The translations under genes and the position numbers were made by a program. From contig MTNG01000084.1 of assembly GCA_002011395.1 (NCBI GenBank), positions 4,384 through 21,473 on the forward strand: a DNA stretch of 17,090 nt, given 5' to 3'. The notes below the pieces were generated by a model. That model was not told where the DNA came from and ran no database searches. It saw only the letters and a program-made list of their open reading frames with translations. Below, piece after piece: positions 7,201-13,638 of this stretch. Each line of letters opens with the position of its first letter. Within the stretch, counting starts at the first letter, position 1. Source of the DNA: Candidatus Aciduliprofundum sp. JdFR-45 (lineage in GTDB: Archaea; Thermoplasmatota; Thermoplasmata; Thermoplasmatales; JdFR-45).

Positions 7201-9442
7201 ACGGCACCCCTCCGTTTATTATCACGTATGTCGGGTCCATACCCACCCTTTTCACCCATTCACCCATCTCAGCAAGGATGGCCTCGCTTTCCTCCGCCCT
7301 GCCCATTTCCCTCAGCATGGCTGATAGGAGGAGCATTATGTATCTGCTGGTTTTGACATAGCCGAGTTTCTCGGCCTCCCCGGCCAGCATATCCATCTCA
7401 GCCACCGTGCTTACCCCCATGTGATGGCGCGCGTAGAGGTACAGCGCCCTGGCCTGCATGTATCCCGATGCGTACCCTATATCCCGGAACTCGTTCATGG
7501 CGGAGAAGAGGCACTCGCCCGCGTCGGCGTACCTACCCTCAACGAGGAGGGATATGCCCTCCAGCATGGTCGCCGAGGCGGTGAACCACCTCATGCCGAG
7601 GGCAGAGGTCAGGCGTCTCATCTCCTCGGCACCCTTCAGAACCTCGTAATGCCTTCCCTCCTTAAGAAGTATGTGCAGGTAGTTTATGCGGGTCCGGAGA
7701 AATGAATAGTAATCACCGTGCTCCCTGAAAATGCGCATCGCCTCGGTGAGAACGGACTTCGCGCCGGATGGGTCGGTGGCCCACCCCACGAGCGCGAGGT
7801 TGACCGTCGCCCGGGCCCAGATGGGTGTGCCCGGTGGCGCCACATCCTGCGCCTCCGCGTAATAACGCTCGGCCGTGGCATAATCTCCCTCAAAGAAATA
7901 CGTGTTCCCTATGGCCCGGAGTATTTCAGACCTCAGACCCGGCTCCTCAGCGAGTGAGAGGGCCGTCTCGCCCTCCCTGCGTGCGTCCTCAAGGTTCCCG
8001 AGGTCCGTGTACAGAAAACATCGCGTCATGTGATAGGCCACCCGCTCCTCGGGTGCCAGATTCTCCTCCCTTATCTCGCCAAGCACGTCCAGAAGCGCAT
8101 TGAGATCCCCCATCATGTAAAGCACGAGAACGTAATAAACGTTTATACGGCTCCTCTCCGGCTCCCTGGCGCTCTCGGACGCCTCGTGAAGCACCACCTC
8201 TGCCTCCCGCAGCGACATATCCGATATGAACTCCTTCACCGCTCTGAGATAATACCGGGAAGCGCGCTCAACCTCGCCCGCTTCCCTGTAATGCCACGCC
8301 AGAGACAGAATGTCCCCACCATCGCGCTCCTCCAGATAACGCGCGACCCTGAGGTTCGCCTCCCGGTAAACCTCCACCGGCACCGTGGATATTGTGATGT
8401 CCCTAACGCTGGACGTCGCCGGCACCACGCGCTCCATGTGCTCCTCCACCAGGCCCAGGTCCATTATGCGCTCAAGGGAATCAAGGAGGGTCGGCGAGTC
8501 CAGAAGTTCCAGCAGGGCTTCGTAAGGCGCACCCCCCGGGAATATGGAGACGAGGAGCAGCAACATCCTCTCCTCCCCGCTGAGGGACTCAATCCTCTCG
8601 CGCAGGATGCTGGTTATTGAACCACGCGACTGCACCCCACTGGACAGGAGTATGCGGACGTAGTGGAGGTTGCCCGCGGTCTTCTTCATTATGTAGTTGA
8701 GGAACCTCGGGCTGGGCTTTATGAGGAAGTTCCTCTCCAGCAGGGCGCGCATATCTCCCTCCCCGAAGGGTTCAATCGCCATCTCCTCGGCCACGCCCTC
8801 GCGGGACACCCTCAGGAGCAGGTCCCTCATCTCGGGGGAGGCTATCAGATAGGGGTTGTACGTGGCTATGAGCATTATGCGGCGTTGGGTTATACGCCTG
8901 CTGAAGAAGTGCAGGAACAGGAGCAGGTCTACATCGCCCCTTTCCAGCGAATCTATGACGACCACCACGGGCTTTTCCAGCGACATCTCCTCCAGTTCCT
9001 GCAGGAGCACCTTGAAAAGGCTCGCCCTGCCCATGGAACCTATGTCCCTGAAGGTATCCTCGTCCTTTATGGTCAGCAGGGAGACCCTCAGGAGGAGAGA
9101 CGATATGGTCGGGTCCCTCTCCACCATGCCCTCGGCCACCTTCAACAGAGCGCGCGAGGGTATGTCCATCTCAACGTGGCGCTCCGCCTGTATTCGCCTC
9201 AGGAGCAGGTAAAGAGGGGGCCTGCCACATTCGCAACGGACCCGCAGAATCCGCACGTCCTCCTCCTCTATGCCGTCTAGAAAGAAATCAACGAGGGCCG
9301 TTTTCCCAACGCCCTCCTTCCCTCTCAACAGATACATTTTCCCCCTCCCCGCCAGTGCGCTTTCAAAGCCGCTTATGAGTTTTTCCAGGTGCTCTGTCCT
9401 GTTTATGAACGCGTGGGGGAACACTTTCACCACTAATGCCAT
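7193..9442 (-). CDS. STAND-type ATPase with TPR array, atypical Walker B
   Basis: The 749-residue paralog of the next ATPase has Walker A GKEGVGKT (41-48), a Walker B strand VVVVIDSLERGD (159-170), an IATYNPYL sensor segment near 192-199, an arm region near 285-370, and TPR-like repeats from about 380 to the end (for example GNLEDARREGETALSLA and GDYATAERYYAEAQ). In the Walker B the second acidic residue is replaced by Ser165 (its partner has VDDLQWAD), so hydrolysis may be slow or lost. No DNA-binding or catalytic output domain is visible. ATG 9442 is the longest start, but GTG codons 4, 5 and 7 (9433-9424) lie close to the transcription start expected from the T/A-rich element at 9448-9460, so the N-terminus may be a few residues shorter. 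Confidence 0.87.
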   Translation of the reverse strand: MALVVKVFPHAFINRTEHLEKLISGFESALAGRGKMYLLRGKEGVGKTALVDFFLDGIEEEDVRILRVRCECGRPPLYLLLRRIQAERHVEMDIPSRALLKVAEGMVERDPTISSLLLRVSLLTIKDEDTFRDIGSMGRASLFKVLLQELEEMSLEKPVVVVIDSLERGDVDLLLFLHFFSRRITQRRIMLIATYNPYLIASPEMRDLLLRVSREGVAEEMAIEPFGEGDMRALLERNFLIKPSPRFLNYIMKKTAGNLHYVRILLSSGVQSRGSITSILRERIESLSGEERMLLLLVSIFPGGAPYEALLELLDSPTLLDSLERIMDLGLVEEHMERVVPATSSVRDITISTVPVEVYREANLRVARYLEERDGGDILSLAWHYREAGEVERASRYYLRAVKEFISDMSLREAEVVLHEASESAREPERSRINVYYVLVLYMMGDLNALLDVLGEIREENLAPEERVAYHMTRCFLYTDLGNLEDARREGETALSLAEEPGLRSEILRAIGNTYFFEGDYATAERYYAEAQDVAPPGTPIWARATVNLALVGWATDPSGAKSVLTEAMRIFREHGDYYSFLRTRINYLHILLKEGRHYEVLKGAEEMRRLTSALGMRWFTASATMLEGISLLVEGRYADAGECLFSAMNEFRDIGYASGYMQARALYLYARHHMGVSTVAEMDMLAGEAEKLGYVKTSRYIMLLLSAMLREMGRAEESEAILAEMGEWVKRVGMDPTYVIINGGVPYA

Positions 9443-9447
9443 TTCCC

Positions 9448-9460
9448 CTTAATAATTTTT
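9448..9460 (-). promoter_or_regulatory. TATA-like element of the STAND ATPase operon
   Basis: AAAAATTATTAAG on the minus strand is the only strong A/T box upstream of the ATPase pair. Standard spacing would put transcription start near 9427-9430, inside the annotated start. Either a GTG is used or the true box lies further upstream. Confidence 0.4.
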
Positions 9461-9514
9461 CCTGTGCGTTGCATGGATGTGAAGGTGCGGAGAGGAGGGG
9501 ATGGAAATCACAAG

Positions 9515-9524
9515 TTTTTTATTC
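9515..9524 (+). promoter_or_regulatory. TATA-like element of sepF
   Basis: TTTTTTATTC predicts transcription start near 9545. The resulting leader of about 16 bases contains the GAGGTGAT ribosome-binding site at 9548-9555. Confidence 0.45.
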
Positions 9525-9547
9525 TCAAAACCCTTTACATTAAAGCA

Positions 9548-9555
9548 GAGGTGAT
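9548..9555 (+). promoter_or_regulatory. Strong Shine-Dalgarno site of sepF
   Basis: GAGGTGAT lies five bases before ATG 9561. It fixes that ATG as the sepF start against in-frame and out-of-frame upstream candidates. The gene is leadered, unlike several neighbours. Confidence 0.7.
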
Positions 9556-9560
9556 AGTCC

Positions 9561-9944
9561 ATGCCGAAATTTCTGCGGAAGAAGCCGACGAGGCATATAG
9601 AAAAGGGCTCCACGGTGGTAGAGCCGAGGAGTTACATAGACCTCAACGAGTTTGACGTGGGCGTGGAGGCGGCCGCCACGGGGCCCGTGGTACGCGTCGC
9701 CGAGGTTTACAGGTACGAGGACGTTACATCTCTGACCGACTTCGTGTACAACGGGGATGTGCTCATAATTGACTTCAGCAGCATAGCCAACGACGAACTC
9801 ACCCTGAGGAGAATAATAAACGAACTCAAAAACGTCGCCAGGGATATAAACGGAGACGTGGCGGGCATAGGCAAGACGCTTATCATGGTCACGCCCACGG
9901 GCATGAAGATCTCCCGCCGCAAGATCAAAGGCGGGCTGCGCTGA
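9561..9944 (+). CDS. sepF: Cell-division protein SepF (DUF552)
   Basis: The 127-residue protein is an archaeal SepF, the membrane anchor that links FtsZ to the cytoplasmic membrane at the division site. The short basic/hydrophobic N-terminus MPKFLRKK is in the position of the membrane-targeting helix. It is followed by SYIDLNEFD, typical of archaeal SepF. The DUF552 core runs from about residue 43 to 120, with VRVAEVYRYEDVTSLTDFVY, the strand DVLIIDFSSIANDE, and a C-terminal GIGKTLIMVTPTGMKISR. Length fits the archaeal family. It has its own promoter and ribosome-binding site and is divergent from the ATPase operon. No ftsZ is visible nearby. Confidence 0.92.
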   Translation: MPKFLRKKPTRHIEKGSTVVEPRSYIDLNEFDVGVEAAATGPVVRVAEVYRYEDVTSLTDFVYNGDVLIIDFSSIANDELTLRRIINELKNVARDINGDVAGIGKTLIMVTPTGMKISRRKIKGGLR

Positions 9945-9950
9945 CGAAAC

Positions 9951-9957
9951 GTTTATC
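9951..9957 (+). promoter_or_regulatory. TATA box of the oxidoreductase gamma-subunit gene
   Basis: GTTTATC, six bases after the sepF stop, is centred about 27 bases ahead of ATG 9982. The gene is therefore predicted to have its own leaderless transcript. Confidence 0.6.
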
Positions 9958-9981
9958 TCTTACCCCTCTTTTTCCCCGCCC

Positions 9982-10506
9982 ATGTCCCCGGTACGCATAA
10001 GGCTCTCCGGCAAAGGGGGGCAGGGCGTCCTTCTGGCCGGCTACATAATAGGTCTGGCCGCGGCCGTCTTTGAGCACCGCGAGGTCGTCTTCACGCAGAC
10101 CTACGGCGCTGAGATGCGGGGCGGCTTCACCACATCCGCCCTCGTGATATCGGACGAGAAAATTGACTACCCCTACGTTGACGAGGCCGACATACTCATA
10201 GCCATGGCCCAGAAGGGCTACAGCGAGTTCGGAAAGACCCTGAAACCGGACGGACTGCTGATATACGATTCGGAACTCGTGACGGAGATTTCACACCCCG
10301 GCCCGGCCCACGGCCTCCCGGCGACGCACATAGCGAAGGAAAAATGCGGCAGGGGTCTGTTCGCCAACATGGTTATCCTGGGACACTTCACCGCGAAGAC
10401 GGGCATAGTGTCAAAAGAGGCCATGGAGGCGGCCATCCGCGAGGCCGTTCCGAAGGGAACGGAAGAGATGAATCTAAAGGCCTTTGCCGCGGGCTACGAG
10501 TACTGA
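9982..10506 (+). CDS. korC: 2-oxoacid:ferredoxin oxidoreductase gamma subunit (KorC/PorG type)
   Basis: The 174-residue protein matches the gamma domain of pyruvate/2-oxoglutarate/2-ketoisovalerate:ferredoxin oxidoreductases, which oxidatively decarboxylate 2-oxoacids to acyl-CoA and reduce ferredoxin. Family hallmarks are the N-terminal RLSGKGGQGVLLAGYIIG, the QTYGAEMRGG motif near residue 40-50, the YPYVDEADILIAMAQ segment and the C-terminal GTEEMNLKAFAAGYEY. The Q(T/S)YG.E.RGG form favours the 2-oxoglutarate (KorC) type, but the exact substrate is not decidable from gamma alone. The alpha, beta and ferredoxin-like subunits are not adjacent, which is unusual. The last 13 bases overlap the trmY gene on the opposite strand. 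Confidence 0.88.
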   Translation: MSPVRIRLSGKGGQGVLLAGYIIGLAAAVFEHREVVFTQTYGAEMRGGFTTSALVISDEKIDYPYVDEADILIAMAQKGYSEFGKTLKPDGLLIYDSELVTEISHPGPAHGLPATHIAKEKCGRGLFANMVILGHFTAKTGIVSKEAMEAAIREAVPKGTEEMNLKAFAAGYEY

Positions 10507-11078
10507 CGCCTGTCCAGAACGTTGTGAATGATGGCTATCACATGGTCCGAGTGAAGGCTCAGGGGGCCAACGCTCACCGCCTTTTTCGCGTATTTTCTGA
10601 CGATTTCCTCCTCTTCCTCGGTGAGGTTGAGGTGGTCCGACAGAACGAAAACCACGTTCTCAGGGAAATCCACGGTTTCCACGTCCTCCCCATCCTCCGC
10701 CAAGAGCGTTATCTCACCCATCTCCGAGAGGCGGGAGAGCGTCTCCTCCAAGTTCCTCCGCCACACGTATATCCCGGGGGACGTGAGACCCTCGCCGCCC
10801 CTTATGAGGGCATGGCGTATCAGCGCACCAGCGCTCCTCTCGTCGGGCCTGAGATAGCGCACCTCCGCGCCCCGCACCTCAAGAAGGAGGGGGGAGTTCC
10901 TGCCCCTCTGGAAGAGAACGTAGATCACGGTGTCCCGTCTCACGCCGTGGGAGAGCAGAAGGGCGGAGGTTATGCACCTCACCACGATGTCCACCCGCCC
11001 GCCGCTGCCGGGCATGTCCTCAAGGGTGAAATCGCCGTCCGCGCTGGCCCTGTGGGTTATGAGGAGAAACGCCCGCAT
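10494..11078 (-). CDS. trmY: tRNA (pseudouridine-54 N1)-methyltransferase TrmY
   Basis: TrmY is an archaeal SPOUT methyltransferase that uses SAM to convert pseudouridine-54 in the tRNA T-loop to N1-methylpseudouridine. Family landmarks are MRAFLLITHRA at the start, DFTLEDMPGSGGRVDIVVRC (the conserved Asp/GSGGR patch), GVRRDTVIYV, the SPGIYVWRR region, VVFVLSDHLNLTEEEEE, and a C-terminal SPOUT knot PLSLHSDHVIAIIHNVLDR. Length (194) is normal. ATG 11078 gives the family N-terminus. An in-frame GTG at 11084 overlaps the SRP54 stop and would add only two residues. The gene is translationally coupled to srp54. Confidence 0.93.
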   Translation of the reverse strand: MRAFLLITHRASADGDFTLEDMPGSGGRVDIVVRCITSALLLSHGVRRDTVIYVLFQRGRNSPLLLEVRGAEVRYLRPDERSAGALIRHALIRGGEGLTSPGIYVWRRNLEETLSRLSEMGEITLLAEDGEDVETVDFPENVVFVLSDHLNLTEEEEEIVRKYAKKAVSVGPLSLHSDHVIAIIHNVLDRRQYS

Positions 11079-11080
11079 GT

Positions 11081-12433
11081 TCACAGCCCCAGGTCCCCTT
11101 CCCTCAGGTGCTTCCTCAGCATCCTCATCATCTTCCTGTTGCCGCGCATCTGCTTCATCTGCTTTTTCATGGTCCTGTACTGCTTCAGGAGCGCCTTCAC
11201 ATCTTCGGGGCTCGTGCCGGATCCCCGGGCAATCCTTTCTATCCTCCGCCCCTTTATTATTTCCGGGTTCTCCAGCTCCTCATAGGTCATGGAGTCCATT
11301 ATCACCCTGTACTTCCTCAGATTCTGCTGGGAGGCGTCTATGAAGGAATCGTCTATGTCCCCAACGCCGGGCATGCTGAAGAAGGGGAGCGACGACAGAA
11401 GGCGCTTGAGCAGGCCGGGCTTTGAGAACTGGACCATGACCTCGTACATGTCCTTGAGGTTGAAGCGCCCGGTGAGCATCCGCTCCATGGCCCTCTCCGC
11501 CTCCTCCTCGGAGACCTCAACCTCACGCGCCACCTCCATCAGGGTCTCCAGGTCGCCCATGCCCAGGAGGCGCGAGATGAAGCGCTTGGGGTCAAAGGGC
11601 TCCAGGTCCTCCAGGTGCTCGCCCACGCCTATGAACGCTATGCCCGCACCGGTCTGGGCCACAGCGCTCAGAGCACCGCCGCCCTTCGCACTCCCGTCCA
11701 TCTTCGTGAGTATGACACCGGTTATGCCAACCGCATCGTGAAACGCCTTCGCCTGCTTCCCCGCCTGCTGACCTATGGTGGCGTCCAGGACGAGGAATAT
11801 CTCATGTGGGTCTATGATCTCCTTCAGGTCCTTTATCTCCTGAATGAGGTCTTCCTCCAGAGCATGTCTCCCCGAAGTGTCAAATATCACCACCTGGTTG
11901 GGCCTGCTCCGCTTCACCGCCTCCCTCGCGATGACCCTTGCGTCCCTCTCGCCCTTCATGCCGAAGAACGGGACGCCGACCTGCTCCGCCAGCTGCTCCA
12001 GCTGCTCGTGCGCCGCGGGGCGGTGGACATCGCACGCTACGAGGAGTACGGAGAGACCTTTTCTGGTGAAGAAGCGGGCGAGTTTCCCCGCGGTGGTGGT
12101 CTTCCCCTGCCCGTAGAGGCCCACGAGCATTATCCTCTGCGGTTTCAGGTGAATCTCCTTCCTCTCCCCCACGAGGGACAGGAGTTCCTCGTATATGACC
12201 CTTACAACGAAGTCCCTCCGGCTCATCCCCGGAGGCGGCTCCTCGCTCAGCGCCCTCCTCTCCACGTTCTTCGTTATGCGGAGCGCCAGGTGGACATCCA
12301 CGTCCGCCCGAAGGAGGGCGCGCTGCAGGTCCCTCACAACCTCCTTCACCAGGGACTCGTCGACCCTGGTGGAGCGCATGACCTTCTTCAGGGTTCCCCT
12401 CAGGGAGGAACCGAGATCCTGCAACACGCCCAT
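11081..12433 (-). CDS. srp54: Signal recognition particle protein SRP54
   Basis: SRP54 binds signal sequences and 7S RNA and, through its GTPase, docks ribosomes to FtsY at the membrane. The 450-residue product has the N helical bundle (1-95) and the G domain with G1 GLYGQGKTTT (105-114), DVHRPAA (135-141), G3 DTSGRH (185-190) and TKMDGSAKGGGAL (243-255). The M domain (about 310-450) contains MPGVGD, MTYEELENPEII and KGRRIERIARGSG, the RNA- and signal-binding region. G1 has Tyr-Gly-Gln where most relatives have Gln-Gly-Ser, and G3 has DTSGRH rather than DTAGR. A TATA at 12457-12462 lies about 26 bases before ATG 12433, so that ATG, not the in-frame GTG at 12451, is the start. trmY follows immediately. 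Confidence 0.96.
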   Translation of the reverse strand: MGVLQDLGSSLRGTLKKVMRSTRVDESLVKEVVRDLQRALLRADVDVHLALRITKNVERRALSEEPPPGMSRRDFVVRVIYEELLSLVGERKEIHLKPQRIMLVGLYGQGKTTTAGKLARFFTRKGLSVLLVACDVHRPAAHEQLEQLAEQVGVPFFGMKGERDARVIAREAVKRSRPNQVVIFDTSGRHALEEDLIQEIKDLKEIIDPHEIFLVLDATIGQQAGKQAKAFHDAVGITGVILTKMDGSAKGGGALSAVAQTGAGIAFIGVGEHLEDLEPFDPKRFISRLLGMGDLETLMEVAREVEVSEEEAERAMERMLTGRFNLKDMYEVMVQFSKPGLLKRLLSSLPFFSMPGVGDIDDSFIDASQQNLRKYRVIMDSMTYEELENPEIIKGRRIERIARGSGTSPEDVKALLKQYRTMKKQMKQMRGNRKMMRMLRKHLREGDLGL

Positions 12434-12454
12434 GGGCGGAAGTAAGGGCACCGT

Positions 12455-12464
12455 GGATAAAACC
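12455..12464 (-). promoter_or_regulatory. TATA box of srp54
   Basis: GGTTTTATCC on the minus strand, centred about 26 bases before ATG 12433, predicts a leaderless mRNA for the srp54-trmY pair and decides the srp54 start. Confidence 0.65.
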
Positions 12465-12476
12465 TTTTCTCCGGGG

Positions 12477-12641
12477 TCACCTCTGCTCCATCATCCGCAG
12501 GAGGAGGGCAAGCGACTCCTCGTCCAGATCCTCCATGTCCTCGTAGAGAAGGCGCAAGCGCCGTCTGCAGTCCTCCTGGATGTACTCAACCGCGAGGAAT
12601 ATGGAGACGGACCGGGATATGGCAACTATCCTCCTGCTCAT
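12477..12641 (-). CDS. Hypothetical 54-residue protein upstream of srp54
   Basis: I do not recognise this protein. It is short and largely helical: MSRRIVAISRSVSIFLAVEY followed by an acidic tail with EDMEDLDEESLALLL. ATG 12641 fits two possible A/T boxes, CATATATG (12664-12671), giving a leaderless start, and GTATATAC (12678-12685), giving a 14-base leader with GATGAGG. The frame stays open further upstream, but longer forms would run through the promoter region. It ends 43 bases before the srp54 start, and srp54 has its own TATA inside that gap. The promoter placement is the main support for a real gene; the lack of a recognised family keeps confidence moderate. Confidence 0.55.
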   Translation of the reverse strand: MSRRIVAISRSVSIFLAVEYIQEDCRRRLRLLYEDMEDLDEESLALLLRMMEQR

Positions 12642-12663
12642 ACGAACCTCATCCCGGAATAAC

Positions 12664-12685
12664 ATATATGAAGGTGGTATATACG
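12664..12685 (-). promoter_or_regulatory. Tandem TATA-like boxes before the 54-residue gene
   Basis: CATATATG (12664-12671) and GTATATAC (12678-12685) lie 26 and about 40 bases from ATG 12641. The first would give a leaderless mRNA and the second a short leader with a GATGAGG ribosome-binding stretch. Confidence 0.45.
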
Positions 12686-12734
12686 GTTTTCGCGGCGTCC
12701 ATCTGCGAATCCCAGCGCATCGGATAGCAAGATA

Positions 12735-12761
12735 AAAGGAGGTGATTTCACACCCGCCTTT
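12735..12761. repeat. Imperfect inverted repeat in the divergent promoter region
   Basis: AAAGGAGGTG at 12735-12744 and CACCCGCCTTT at 12751-12761 form an inverted repeat with one bulge and one mismatch around ATTTCA. It overlaps a TTTAAAAC box (12759-12766), so it could be an operator for the membrane-protein operon. It is a weak call. Confidence 0.3.
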
Positions 12762-12776
12762 AAAACTGCACAAAAA

Positions 12777-12784
12777 CTTTAAAT
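12777..12784 (+). promoter_or_regulatory. TATA box of the MoxR-DUF58 operon
   Basis: CTTTAAAT is centred about 30 bases before ATG 12811, which is preceded by GTGAGGGAAC. An alternative box TTTAAAAC at 12759-12766 would give a 20-base leader containing the GAGG ribosome-binding stretch. Confidence 0.5.
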
Positions 12785-12810
12785 TCCTCGCAGGAATGTC
12801 GTGAGGGAAC

Positions 12811-13638
12811 ATGAGAAAGAGCGTTGTGGTCGTCGCCCTTCTGGTGCTCATGTGGGTCTCGGCATCCGCCTACTACACGTCTCCATACGTGGACTACGGA
12901 GAGGTCACGACCGTGCCGCTCAAACCGCCCGAAAAGGTCCAGGAGGGAAACGTCTCCCTGGCACCCGTTGGAAATGCCATTCTCTTCATACTTCAGGCGT
13001 TCATCGCCGTGGGCTTCGCCGCCCTCATAGCGGGCATTTTTCTGCAGCGGAGAGAATTCGCAAAGCACGCATTCTCCGTTCTGCTGGCCACATCCATGGT
13101 CTTCGCCATGTTCCTCCTGGTGGTGCTGGTGCCCGGCCTGACGCCCGGCGGAGGCGGCGGAACCTCCAGCAGAGAGGTCGTCCGGCAGATATCCCACTCA
13201 TACCCCGGTGGTTTTCTGGGGTTCGTGGTGATGGCGCTTATAGCCGGAGCCCTCATATCCCTCATCGTGTGGAAGGTCTTCGTGAAGACGGAACGCGTTC
13301 CCGAAATCAAAAAACGCGGTGAAGAGGTTGAGAAATACATCCTGCGAGCGAAGGAGTTCGTGGTCAGGGGCGACAGCGTGAGGGAGGCCATATTGAGGGC
13401 CTTCAAGGAACTGGAGCGCATGTGCAGGGAGAGGGGCGTGAGCGACCAGCCACATCTGACACCTCTGGAATTTCAGGAGATAGCCGTGGAGAAACTCGGA
13501 CTGAAAAGAAGCGCTGTGGAAAAACTGGTCCTCGTATTTGAGGAGGCGCGCTACAGCACCCACGAGATGGGCGAGGAGAAGAGGGACGAAGCCATCAGAG
13601 CGCTGGAGGAGATCAGATGGGAGCTGCAGGGGAAGTGA
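12811..13638 (+). CDS. Secreted/membrane protein with C-terminal DUF4129-like domain
   Basis: The 275-residue protein has a signal peptide or anchor (1-20, ending SASA), a short external loop, membrane segments at about 53-78, 86-110 and 133-157 with a TPGGGGGTSS linker at 111-120, and then a soluble cytoplasmic part. Residues about 185-270 (SVREAILRAFKELERMC, then HLTPLEFQEIA, then VLVFEEARYSTHEM) fit the DUF4129 pattern found beside MoxR and DUF58 genes in many prokaryotes. It is the first gene of a tightly packed operon with those partners; its stop overlaps the next ATG by one base. The role is unknown; it is probably a membrane component acting with the MoxR ATPase. Confidence 0.8.
   Translation: MRKSVVVVALLVLMWVSASAYYTSPYVDYGEVTTVPLKPPEKVQEGNVSLAPVGNAILFILQAFIAVGFAALIAGIFLQRREFAKHAFSVLLATSMVFAMFLLVVLVPGLTPGGGGGTSSREVVRQISHSYPGGFLGFVVMALIAGALISLIVWKVFVKTERVPEIKKRGEEVEKYILRAKEFVVRGDSVREAILRAFKELERMCRERGVSDQPHLTPLEFQEIAVEKLGLKRSAVEKLVLVFEEARYSTHEMGEEKRDEAIRALEEIRWELQGK

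Noticed and set aside
4396..9442. Defence island centred on STAND ATPases.
   Set aside because: There is no nuclease, TIR, protease, reverse transcriptase, CRISPR, integrase or transposase nearby, and the flanking genes are housekeeping.
10344..11285. Long plus-strand open frame antisense to trmY and srp54.
   Set aside because: It has no promoter, no recognisable domain, and low-complexity His/Pro/Arg composition typical of an antisense shadow.
12742..12804. Possible 20-codon leader peptide starting at GTG 12742, ending before the DUF4129 gene.
   Set aside because: The strong GGAGGTGAT overlaps the GTG itself rather than preceding it at a usable distance, and the predicted TATA boxes lie within it.
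12642..12851. N-terminal extension of the 54-residue protein up to 12851.
   Set aside because: It would run through two TATA-like boxes and into the start of the divergent DUF4129 gene; the extra sequence looks non-coding.
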